Below, in pieces: positions 20,099 to 30,400 of a DNA stretch of 64,000 bases (the first letter of the stretch is position 1; the number at the start of each line of letters is the position of its first letter). The stretch spans positions 124,001 through 188,000 of the forward strand of contig CAXXFJ010000002.1 in NCBI GenBank assembly GCA_963677415.2. The letters run 5' to 3'. The position numbers and the translations under genes are program-made. The notes beneath the pieces are model-generated. The model ran no database searches, was not told the origin of the DNA, and worked only from the letters and a program-made list of their open reading frames with translations. This stretch comes from JAQUTK01 sp963677415. GTDB taxonomy: Bacteria > Bacteroidota > Bacteroidia > Bacteroidales > JAQUTK01.

Positions 20099-22186
20099 TT
20101 ACAAATCTGCGCTCTGTAATATCACATAATACTGAGTCATCCCCTTGAATAATCTGAAATCATACTGCAACGATTTCAGATTACGCCCCAGTTTCTGAAT
20201 CATCTTCTTACTCACATTGACCCCTGTTTGGACCCGAATATACGCGGCTAACTGAGCAGCGGAAAGATGTACACCCTTCTCACCTTCCTCCGGTTTGCGA
20301 TAATACTCATAAAAGAGTTCCATGTCCGCATCCGTTTGCATAAATGGCAAGTTATGATCCTGCAAACGCTTGCAATCTTCCCGGTCAAAGTAATGCCGGG
20401 TACCCTCCATAATCAGCGTCCATGCCTGCGCGTACAATTGAGGGTAATCCATCTGAAAATCACAATTGATCGGTCCGGTGACCTCGTTGCATAAAAACCT
20501 TCTGCTTCCCGTATAATCGCTGAGAATACCCGGGTGATTGGTAGTACCCACAAACGAAGCATGTCGTGGCTGATTGTGTGAAGGCCGATCAAGAGAGGTC
20601 CGGATATTAACATTCCAAGCAGTCACCATCTCCTTTGAAGCATCCTGATCGGCACGATCCACCGTGTCCCACTCGTCAATATTCAGGATGGCAGACGTAC
20701 TCATCTTCATCCGGGTCTGATTTTTACTACTGATCGACACATTGGCGTCATAATATTGTTTTCGCCAGTGCGGAGGTAATAGAAGAGCCGTCCACGTTGT
20801 TTTCCCCTGCCCCTGTTCGCCACCCATCAACATCAGTACCACATGGTTGACCACCTGATCATTGACCAGAGAAAGGACATAAGCAAGAAACCACTTTCGA
20901 AAACCCCATGCAAAAAACGCAGGATCACTTGTTGGCACCGTCGCCGCCATATCCGCGATATAATCATGCCGGTTCCACGTAACGCCACTGAAAATATATT
21001 CTTTAAATGGATTATATTCCGGAGTCATCTCCGAATTGATCATCGCCTTCACATCATTCAACGTACAGGCTATTCCACTTTTATGGGCACGGATATAGAT
21101 GCTGTTTAATTGCTGTTCCCTCATCTGATCCCAAAGATAATTACCCTGTTCGGCATACCTAAACTCCATTTCATTCAATATCACATTGCGTCTCAATTTG
21201 AAGCCCTGTTTGATAAACTGTTCGAGTTTGAACGTATCTTTTTCCAGTTTGGAGATACCATCACACTGTCCAAAAGACTTCTCACTCTCTATATAACTCA
21301 AACGAAAAGAGCGGAATAAGTCCTCTTTGGTATACTGCGAGGTAACACATCTCATGAGGGACATCTTAAACGCCTCTCCTTCCGGAATACCCGAGCAACA
21401 GCAAAAATACCCCAACGCATAGACAAACTCAAAACGTTGATTCTCTTCAAACGATTCTTTGCCGAGAGCATTCAGCCATGCCCTGTCAAACGCCCGCTTC
21501 ACTTCCACATCCCTCTCCTCGCCAAACGGTAAGAGAGCAAAAGTAACCGGTTCTCCCTTCGCGTCACGAATTACCCGGGCGGGTTTGCATACATAATCCT
21601 GCTTTGTCACCACCAGAAAGAGCTCCGATTCCGGATTAAAATACAACTCAGGATCGCAAGTTGCCTCCGTCAATTGCGCCAAAAGATTCTGATTTTTTTT
21701 GAGCGTCATCCCGAGATGTTGCTCATAATACAAGCGTACCATCACCGATGCGCGATCCTGAAACTCGGCCGCCTCCGAAGAAGTCTCCGACACCCTTCCA
21801 TCGGGTTTCGACACACGCACAAGAATCACGACATATCTCCCATCCAGACTCACAAAAGCAGCCATTGTGTTGGGTTCACCCATAGCCTTCTCCCGGATCA
21901 GCACAGCCTCTTCCAAATCAGCCACCGGCACCCGAATCCCAACAACCCCATTCGTAGCCTCCAAATTGGTCTTCACCCGCCCCCCTATAAAAGTAGCAGC
22001 GAAGGTAAAATAAAGAAGATCTTTTTCCGACGGCTCCTCCCCCGGTATCAATTTTCGCCGTACACGTGCAGTGATCTCTGCATACTTCAAACTTTTAAAA
22101 TCAGTCAGCACCTTTTCCAAAGTCTGATTACAGACAAAGGCTAACCGCTTACGGGAAGGGCCACCATACACAGAGACATTTAACAT
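20099..22186 (-). CDS. VapE-like protein: BT4734/VirE N-terminal domain plus P-loop ATPase
   Basis: This 695-aa protein has a BT4734-type N-terminal region (about 1-200) with primase-like features. A linker follows, then a VirE/DUF3874-type P-loop ATPase or helicase core with Walker A GGEQGQGKTTW near residue 455 and Walker B ILNIDEWDTVD near 500. The sensor-like segment VGTTNHPGILSDYTGSRRF comes next, and a small helical C-terminal domain near 640-695. Relatives occur in phage satellites, integrated elements and many Bacteroides genomes next to polysaccharide loci; the cellular role is not known to me. No integrase, HU-like gene or amidase accompanies it. It has its own promoter and leader hairpin, and is bracketed by an inverted repeat. 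Confidence 0.85.
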   Translation of the reverse strand: MLNVSVYGGPSRKRLAFVCNQTLEKVLTDFKSLKYAEITARVRRKLIPGEEPSEKDLLYFTFAATFIGGRVKTNLEATNGVVGIRVPVADLEEAVLIREKAMGEPNTMAAFVSLDGRYVVILVRVSKPDGRVSETSSEAAEFQDRASVMVRLYYEQHLGMTLKKNQNLLAQLTEATCDPELYFNPESELFLVVTKQDYVCKPARVIRDAKGEPVTFALLPFGEERDVEVKRAFDRAWLNALGKESFEENQRFEFVYALGYFCCCSGIPEGEAFKMSLMRCVTSQYTKEDLFRSFRLSYIESEKSFGQCDGISKLEKDTFKLEQFIKQGFKLRRNVILNEMEFRYAEQGNYLWDQMREQQLNSIYIRAHKSGIACTLNDVKAMINSEMTPEYNPFKEYIFSGVTWNRHDYIADMAATVPTSDPAFFAWGFRKWFLAYVLSLVNDQVVNHVVLMLMGGEQGQGKTTWTALLLPPHWRKQYYDANVSISSKNQTRMKMSTSAILNIDEWDTVDRADQDASKEMVTAWNVNIRTSLDRPSHNQPRHASFVGTTNHPGILSDYTGSRRFLCNEVTGPINCDFQMDYPQLYAQAWTLIMEGTRHYFDREDCKRLQDHNLPFMQTDADMELFYEYYRKPEEGEKGVHLSAAQLAAYIRVQTGVNVSKKMIQKLGRNLKSLQYDFRLFKGMTQYYVILQSADL

Positions 22187-22209
22187 GGTAAAAGGATTTT
22201 AGATGAAAC

Positions 22210-22235
22210 AAAAAAAGCAGGCTCACCGAGCCTGC
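22210..22235 (-). terminator. Terminator-like hairpin in the vapE leader (possible attenuator)
   Basis: On the - strand GCAGGCTC (22235-22228) and GAGCCTGC (22224-22217) form an 8-bp GC-rich stem with a 3-base loop. A run of seven T follows (22216-22210). This is a full intrinsic-terminator signature, placed between the vapE promoter and the vapE ATG at 22186. Transcripts from the promoter would be about 40 nt unless read-through is allowed. Confidence 0.75.
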
Positions 22236-22256
22236 CCTATCAGTATTTCCGATTCT

Positions 22257-22287
22257 CAAAGGTACACAAACGAGCACTCACATACAA
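22257..22287 (-). promoter_or_regulatory. vapE promoter
   Basis: On the - strand the -7 box TACCTTTG lies at 22264-22257. TTG at 22287-22285 is exactly 20 bp upstream, the consensus Bacteroidetes spacing. The expected start near 22250 leaves a ~65-nt leader to vapE, which contains the terminator-like hairpin. Confidence 0.75.
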
Positions 22288-22355
22288 GCATAGAGTATAC
22301 TATTAATGCGTCAGAAAATAAGAATGTAATCAAAATGTATTGAAAATGCTCTTTG

Positions 22356-22515
22356 AGCAAATAAAACGGGAAGCAAATATCGGAGATTAATGTCGTTTTT
22401 TGGTAAATGAGGTGCTCTACAAGCGTTAGAATGGCACATTGGGGTGGAGGGGTGTAGATAAATACTACTTTTTTACTCATTCCTAAATCGAAATTCAAAA
22501 AAACAACAGGATTTC
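22356..22515 (-). repeat. Right copy of the ~160-bp inverted repeat flanking vapE
   Basis: This copy is nearly identical to the reverse complement of 19884-20042. Its outer end abuts the stop codon of the methyltransferase gene (TAG at 22519-22517). Its inner end lies about 70 bases upstream of the vapE promoter. I see no direct target duplication at the outer ends. Confidence 0.9.
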
Positions 22516-22516
22516 G

Positions 22517-23326
22517 CTATTTCTCTTCCAGTTCTGAAATCAGGTCTTTACTTTTATCTTTATACACCTCCATGTACTCACTTAAATCCATCGGTTGCCG
22601 GTGGTTCATCTTATTACTTATCTTTTCTTTGATAAGATAACACCCAGCCTTGATCGTATGGATCACTTCGTCTTTAAAACTTCGCGGAGGAAATAATTTT
22701 GTCACCATCTCCCTGTTCCATTTCTTAAGAAAGAACGAACTATAATAAGGATCATCCGGATTCACTATGAAATCAATATCGTCTTTCCATTCATACCTTG
22801 TAAACATGATATCCCCCTCTGTAAATCCAAGCATCTTAAAAGGTAAAGATTGATAAGGAAGATAGTTTAGAAATAATTCCCCGTAATTATTGAAGTAATT
22901 GCCGGGCATCCTGGCTTTCTCAAACAAAACAAGTTTATCATCAATATCCAGTATGATCCACTTATGAGACTCTTTCGGAAAAAGAAACTCACCGAGCAGA
23001 CTAGGAGTTTCGATATATCCCCTCTTTGCAACGCGGGTCACTTCACGAATAAACTTTTCGGGATGGTCCGCATGTTCAAGTACCTGATTACAGATCACAT
23101 AATCAAACTCTTTCTCCTTAAACGGCATATTCTCCCCATCGGCATGAATCAATGTCTGATGCGGATAAATTTTGACATCTCCACAGCGATGATGATTGTC
23201 ATCCAAAAATCGTTCTACAAGGACATGAGATTTAAAAGAGGGATTGTGACCTGAGCCCACTTCAAGCACCCGATCTCCTTTCATGATTTGCAGATCATCT
23301 CTGTCGCGCGGTTTTCCTGTTCTCAT
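22517..23326 (-). CDS. Class I SAM-dependent methyltransferase
   Basis: This 269-aa protein is a Methyltransf_11-like enzyme. The SAM-binding motif I is RVLEVGSGHNPSFKSH (about residues 19-34), the acidic post-I region is near VERFLDD, and motif IV-like DYVICNQVLEHADHPEKF lies near 95-112. The C-terminal third has no hallmark that I recognise. It stands at the edge of the polysaccharide region, so a sugar or lipid-linked substrate is plausible but unproven. Its 3' end touches the inverted repeat, which may have been inserted directly behind it. Confidence 0.82.
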   Translation of the reverse strand: MRTGKPRDRDDLQIMKGDRVLEVGSGHNPSFKSHVLVERFLDDNHHRCGDVKIYPHQTLIHADGENMPFKEKEFDYVICNQVLEHADHPEKFIREVTRVAKRGYIETPSLLGEFLFPKESHKWIILDIDDKLVLFEKARMPGNYFNNYGELFLNYLPYQSLPFKMLGFTEGDIMFTRYEWKDDIDFIVNPDDPYYSSFFLKKWNREMVTKLFPPRSFKDEVIHTIKAGCYLIKEKISNKMNHRQPMDLSEYMEVYKDKSKDLISELEEK

Positions 23327-23473
23327 TATATCTTACTGGTATTGAATTCTATTCACACATCACTTTTGAAAGATAAATATAGTAATCAGATTGTAACACA
23401 CAAAGTCGGAGCAAAAATAAGAAAAGATTTGAATACATTGTCATGATTTCTAGAACATTTACGAATAAAATTC

Positions 23474-23481
23474 TATCTTTG
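23474..23481 (+). promoter_or_regulatory. -7 box upstream of the first CotH gene
   Basis: TATCTTTG fits TAnnTTTG and lies 26 bases before the ATG. I see no good TTG at 19-21 bp upstream, so the call rests on the -7 box and position. Confidence 0.5.
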
Positions 23482-23507
23482 TATTCTGATTCTATAGTCT
23501 AAAATAT

Positions 23508-26500
23508 ATGAAACAAACAATTATCCATTACTCCTTTTATAAGAGAAAGCATTTTTCTTTCTTTATCATATTCTCTTTGTTGATCTCATGTGTATCGTTA
23601 TCCATGAAAGCCCAGTCAGTTTTTATCAATGAAATATCAATCTGCAATATTTCCCATGAACTTGACCCGAACTATGATTACAGCGGTTGGATTGAACTTT
23701 ATAATGCTTCAGATATAAATGTAGAACTAAAATATTTATATTATTCGGATGAACAGGGAAAACCTCAAAAATACAAACTTAATGCTTTAAGAACTCTTCC
23801 TGCAAAAGGATATGCTTCCATTTGGATGAATGATGAAGTCTCTTTAAACAACGGTTTTTTTTTTGGATACTGACCCTGATGGTGGATATTTATCTATTGC
23901 CGATGCAAATGGCACTATTTTAGACGAGCTCTCTTACCCGAAACAACACACGGATGTATCTTGGGGAAGAACCTCGGACGGTGGAAGCGCCTTCGGCTAT
24001 TTTATAAAGTCCACACATGATCGTTCAAATAACGGGAGTACAACTGCATCGACAGTAGTGGCAGAGCCTACTTTCTCTCTCAAAGGAGGTTTTTATTCCG
24101 ATCCTGTAACTGTATCTATTTATTGCAAAACGGAAGAAGCAAAAATTTATTATACACTTGATGGCTCCGATCCCACTCCTCTTAAGAGTTTGTACACAGG
24201 GACTCCTATCCAAATAGATTTCTCCAGACCTTTGAGGGCAAAAGCTTTCGCTGAAGGATACCTGAATGGTACTATTGCGACAGCAACATATATGATTAAT
24301 GAACGTATTCCTGATCTTCCTGTTTTCTTTCTCACAACCGACAGTGTCAATTTATATAATGATACTATTGGGATTTACTGCGTGGGTACGAATGGAATAT
24401 ATGTACCGGGATCTTCAGATATAGCAAATTTTGCTCGTGATTGGGCACGTCCAGCTCATTTGGAATTTCTAGACAAGAACAAGTCTAATTATTTAGATCA
24501 AGCTATTGGGATCGCAATAAGCGGGAATGCTACACGAAGATTTGATCAGAAATCTCTCAAAATTAACTCAGGAAAGAAATATGGAAAGAGCCGATTTGAT
24601 TATCCGTTATTTTCTGAAAGAGAAGGATGCCGGATTAAGAGTTTCTTACTTAGAAATGGTGGACAGAATAATGGACCTGGCTTTATCAAAGATGGGCTCC
24701 TGGAATCAATGACAGACGTAATAAAAGAAGACCATCAAGCTTATGAGACTTCCGTAGTTTACATCAATGGTAAATATTGGGGGATGCTTAATATTCGTGA
24801 ACGGAATAATAAAGACTACATCTATTCCAATTATGGATATTCGGATACAGATATAGATATAATCGAAAATGTCTGGGCTGAGAAATTGGAATGTGGTGAC
24901 ATGAATGCTTACAATTCTATGAAAGACTTAATATCAAATGGAGATTTGGCAAATAATGCTGTTTATGAACAAATCAAGCAAATTATAGATGTCGAAAGTT
25001 ATATATATTATATGGCAACAGAAATTTTTCTTCTCAATATCGACTGGCCAACAAATAATCAGAAATTATTTAGGAACAGGAATAATGGAAAGTTTCGTTG
25101 GATTTTACAAGATTTGGATAAAAGTTTTAATAATAACAACGGCAATAAGTTAAAAGAACTTATCGATAGTAAATCCACTGCATTCCCCGTAAAGATGATA
25201 ACATATCTTGTTAAAAATCAACTATTTAAAGAACAATACATAAACTCTCAGTGCTTGGTAGCAGGCTCTGTGTACAATCCATCAAGAGCAAAACTCAAAG
25301 TGGATAGTATTCAATCAAAATTAGATTCAGAGTGGCAGTATCATGCCGAAAGATGGGGATTCACCAATGCATCCAAGAATCTGTTTCATTCTGCAAATGA
25401 AGAATACAAACTTAGATTTAAAGATTTACAAACAGCAATCTACAATAGTCTATCAGAAAACTTCAATCTCAATAAACCTTTAGTTCTGCATATTACATCT
25501 AATGAACCCTCAGCCAAACTCACGTTCAATGGGTTGGATATTCCTATTCTTCCGTACGATGGAAAATATTTTAAAGATAAAGAATTAATACTTACTGCAC
25601 CAGCTTACGTCAATGGAAAGAAGTTCCAATTCTGGAACATATTAAAAGATGGAGTACTGAGTGAAAAGAATTCTTTATCACTCACATTGTCTTTAAAGGA
25701 TTCTATTACAACGATTAATGCCATTTATGATCTTGCAGATTCTGTACGCCGCGGAGGATTGTATATCAATGAAGTCAGTGCCTCAAATGCTATATATGTA
25801 GACAATTTCTTTAAATATGAAGATTGGATTGAGATCTATAACGCCTCAGATACTTCTTTAAACCTTGCTGGATACTTTATCTCTAACGATAGTAAAGATC
25901 TTGAGTTATTCCAATTTCATAACACAGATAGTTTAGCGACATCAATTCCAGCGAGAGGATACAAAATTATCTGGTGCAGTAAGGAATTGCAACGAGGAGT
26001 TATGCATACAAGGTTTAAACTGGCTAAGGAAGGTGGATCGCTATTCCTTTCCAAAAAGAATAAAATGGGAGTTGTTGAAATCGTTGATTCTTTAACATAT
26101 TTCCCCCACTCCGATGACTCTTCTTTCGGTCGCTACCCCGACGGGGATGCAAATATGTATCTATTCGAAAACCCGACTTTCAAAGCAACAAATATTGCCA
26201 CGTCCTATAATACTTTAATATACAACCAGAATTTCTCTCTTATTTATGGTCTTGGAGGTCTGACACCTCCTGTTGCCTCCAATATGCTGATTAATGGTGG
26301 AAGTAAGAAAACGGCAGACTCATTGGTCACCATCTCATTTCTAGCCGATGAATCAGCTTTCATGTATCGACTAAGTGAGTCACCGACTTTTGATAATTCT
26401 CCCTGGAAATTATTAGAAACTAAAACCATGTTTCATCTATCTCCTGGTTTTGGAACTAAAACAATTTACCTGCAGTTAAAGAATGCACGTTATCTATCTG

Positions 26501-27387
26501 ATGTGATATCTTCTCAGGTCGAATACTATTATAAATACTTCAAAGTAGTAGTAGGATTTAGTGGGAGTAGTACTAAAAATGTGACAGAAGTTGTGAATGA
26601 AGAGGTTCTCAACAATACTGCATTAAGTTTAAAAGATACATATTCTGCATTACAACTATACAATGTCTGGGGAGAACCTGCATTTAAACTTGCTAAGAAA
26701 TTATCTGAGATCTCCAGTGTAATGACCAAATATGAAATATCAGAAGATGTTTTCCGTACATCAACAGGATACGATCCGATATTTTCCGGGAATCTTGGAG
26801 TATATCCGGACAGGTATTACTCACGAGCGTATTTCTTTGGTTCCAATACGGCTCTATCCACAGAATCACGTAGACTGATTGCTGGTTTTTTGGATGTACC
26901 AAATGGAACATATGACATTCGTATTCTCTCTTCTCAAAGAAAAGAAACACCAGCCTCGGACTACCAATCATACCGCTATCAGGTAAATAACTCTGATATC
27001 TTTATTCCCGATTCAGACATATTCTATAACAACCAGAAGACTTTCATTGAGTTTAAGAATATTACAGTTGATGACAATACATTGTTAGTTTGTTCGTGGA
27101 GAGAGCCATTCGGAGTAATGACAGGATACTATGCTCCAATAAATCTTATTGAAATTAGTGAGTCTGGTATCACTAATACGGATCGTATGAGAAATAATAG
27201 CGAAAGTATCTACATATACTCTGGAATCGGCAAAGTTATAATTGAAAAGTCAGACTTACTTCCCTTTACTGTTTATAGCGTAGATGGAATGAGTATAAAG
27301 CACGTCACTCCTGAAAGCGAAAGAACCGAAGTTAACTTACCACCAGGTGTTTATATTATTATGGGAAGAAAAGCTGTTGTCTTTTAA
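23508..27387 (+). pseudogene. CotH-kinase/lamin-tail surface protein, frameshifted in a T10 run
   Basis: The repaired protein is about 1292 aa. It has a signal peptide and a lamin-tail domain (SVFINEISICNISHELDPN). A chitobiase-C-like domain (KIYYTLDGSDPTP) and a CotH kinase domain follow, with QKSLKINSGKKYGKSRFDY, YWGMLNIRERNNKDY and FRWILQDLDKSF. Then come a second lamin-tail domain (GGLYINEVSASNAI) and a T9SS-type tail ending PPGVYIIMGRKAVVF. The first frame stops at 23873 just after a run of ten T (23855-23864). Nine T would restore NNGFFLDTDPDGG, the reading seen in the adjacent paralogue (GLFLDTDPDGG). The second frame runs to 27387. CotH proteins are atypical protein kinases. Sequencing error, slippage-tolerant expression and phase variation all remain possible. 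Confidence 0.83.
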
Positions 27388-27400
27388 TGAAAAAGCCTAT

Positions 27401-30400
27401 ATGAGAAAATATTTTATTTTTAGTTCATTGATTATTTTCATTCAGGTATTGAGCAGCTCATTAACAAAAGCTCAATCAGTTTTTATCAATGAAATTTCAA
27501 TCTGCAATATATCTCATGAACTAGATCCGAACTACAATTACAGCAGTTGGATTGAACTCTACAATGCTTCTGAAAATGATATAGAATTGAGCAAACTCTA
27601 CTATTCTGATGAAATAGGGAAAATCACAAAATACACATTAACTCAAACAAGAATTCTTCCAGCAAAAAAACATGCTATTATCTGGCTCAATGATGAAGTA
27701 TCAAATACTGAAGGGCTTTTTCTGGATACAGATCCGGATGGAGGTTACTTATCTGTAGCCGATGAAAACGGAGTTATTCTTGATGCTATTACCTATCCGA
27801 TACAACACACGAATGTTTCCTGGGGTAGAAAAAGTGATGGAGGGGAAAGTTTTGGTTATTTCATTCAATCTTCTCATGGGTATTCGAACAATGGGAGTAT
27901 AACAGCATCAACAGTTGTGGCCGAACCAACGTTTTCTCGCAAAGGAGGATTTTATCCGGCGCCCGTTTCTGTCACTATTTCATGCAAAACTGAAGATGCA
28001 AAAATATACTATACTTTAGATGGCTCCTATCCTACTCCTCAGAAAAATCTGTATACTGGAACTCCTATTCAGATAGATTCGTCCACTCCTTTGAGAGCGA
28101 AAGCCTTTACTGATAGTTTTCTTGAAGGTAGAATAGCTACTGCAACTTATATAATTAACGAACGTGTACCTGATCTCCCGGTAATTTTTCTGACCACCGA
28201 TACTGTAAATCTATACAATGATACGATTGGCATTTATTGTGTCGGTACAAATGGAGTTTCCGGTAATATTGGTTCATCACCGGCAAACTACCACCGGGAC
28301 TGGACCCGGCCGGGACACATTGAATATTTAGATACTAATAAAGAACTACAAATTTCGCAAGCTTGCGGCTTGGCTATTGGTGGTAATGCAACAAGAAAAT
28401 ATGATCAAAAATCTCTTATGATCAAAGCAAGCAAGAAATATGGGAATAGCCGCTTGGAATATCAGTTCTTTCCCAATAAAAGTGGACGCAGATACAAATC
28501 TATTGAACTAAGGAATGGAGGTCAAAATTATAAGTCCGGTGCATTCCAGGATTGGTTTATGCAATCACAAGCCGGTATATTGGGTTTAGACTATCAATCC
28601 TCTCAATCGTCTGTAATATACATGAATGGAGAATACTGGGGAATGCTCAATATACGGGAACGCCACAATAAAGATTACGTCTATTCGAATTATGGTTGGG
28701 ATGATACTGAGATTGATGTCATTGACATTTATGCAAAAGCATATGCGAAGAGTGGTAATTTTCTCGCATATAACCGAATGAATGATTTTGTTATCGATAA
28801 TGACTTATATAAATACACCAACTTTGAGAAAGCAAAGAAACTCATGGACATGGATAGTTTTCTAAAATACTTAGCAACAGAAATATATACAGGAAACACT
28901 GACTGGCCTTACAATAATCAGAAGTTGTTTTGCAATCACATTGATGGTAAGTTTCGTTGGATATTGCAAGATTTGGATGAAGCGTTCTCAAAAGACTCAG
29001 TCAATAGATTAAAGGACCTAATGGTTAGTACCAACTCTTCCTTCACGCTTAAATTCATACTAAGTCTATTGAAAAATACTAGTTTTCGTGATAACTACAT
29101 TGACATGCAATGCCTTGTTGCAGGTTCTGTCTTTAATGTCTCAAAAGTGGAGAAGAGGTTGGATAGCATCTATGCACAATTGAATAATGAGTGGCAATAT
29201 AATGCGACTAAATGGAATTATTCAGCAAATGGATTACAGAGTAATATCCTATTATTCAAAGAACGTAATAGAATATATCATACTACGACGTTTCTTAATC
29301 TGCAAGAAAACTTCAGTTTGGGAGAACCTCTTCATCTTATTATTAAATCAAACGAGGAGTCTGCACAAATAAAATTTAATTCATTAATTATACCTTCATT
29401 TCCGTACGATGGAATGTATTTCAAAGATAAAAAGTTGATTCTGAAAGCACCGCAATATGTAAATGGGAAAAAGTTTCAATGCTGGAGCATATCAAAAGAT
29501 GACGTTTATAGTGAGAAAAAAGATCTATCACTCACCCTCTCTCTAAAAGACTCTCTAACATCTGTTACCGCTGTGTATGATCGATCAGACTCTGTGCGAC
29601 GTGGTGGCTTATATATCAATGAAGTGAGTGCTTCGAATGCTATCTTCGTCGACAATCTATATAAATACGAAGATTGGATTGAGATCTATAATGCTTCAGA
29701 TACTTCCATAAATCTTGCAGGGTACTATCTCTCTAACGATAGTAAAGACCTTGAATTGTTCCAATTCAAAAACACAGATAGTTTGGAAACTACAATTCAA
29801 GCTCGTGAGTATGGTATTATCTGGTGCAGTAAGGAGATGCAACGTGGAGTCATGCATGCCAAATTTAAACTGGCAAAGGAGGGTGGATCAATCTTTCTTT
29901 GCAAAAAAAACACGATGGGAATCACTGAAATAATTGATTCTTTGACCTATATTCCCCATTCCGATGACGCATCCTTCGGGCGTTACCCAGACGGAGATTC
30001 TGCAATGCATCTGTTTGAGATTCCGACTTTCAATGCTACAAATAGCGCTACTTCATACAATACATTCATATACAACCAAAACTACAATCTAATCTATGGA
30101 TTTGAAGGTATCACGCCTCCGACTTTATCCAATATGCTTATTAATAATGGCGAACAAAAAACAGCAGAATCAGTTGTTTCCATCAGTTTCCAGACAAACA
30201 ATTCTGCAGTTTACTACCGTATTAGTGAATCATCGGAGTTCTTGAATGCTTCATGGAAACCGATTGAGCCTGAAATAACATTCCGGCTTTCTTCGGAATT
30301 TGGGAAGAAGACTGTATATCTTCAACTGAGAAATGCTCTATATCAGTCAGATATAATTTCTGAAGATATTGAGTTCTTTAAGAAGTATTATAAAGTTGTG

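Noticed and set aside
19668..20119. Short + strand frames in the gap before vapE
   Set aside because: No signal, domain or homologue recognised; they overlap hairpins and the inverted repeat.
21674..22144. A 156-codon + strand frame opposite vapE
   Set aside because: It is antisense to the strongly supported vapE coding sequence and has no protein-like pattern.
22256..22498. An 80-codon - strand frame (MNFDLGMSKKV...) upstream of vapE
   Set aside because: It spans the inverted repeat and the vapE promoter, and differences between the two repeat copies are almost all amino-acid changing.
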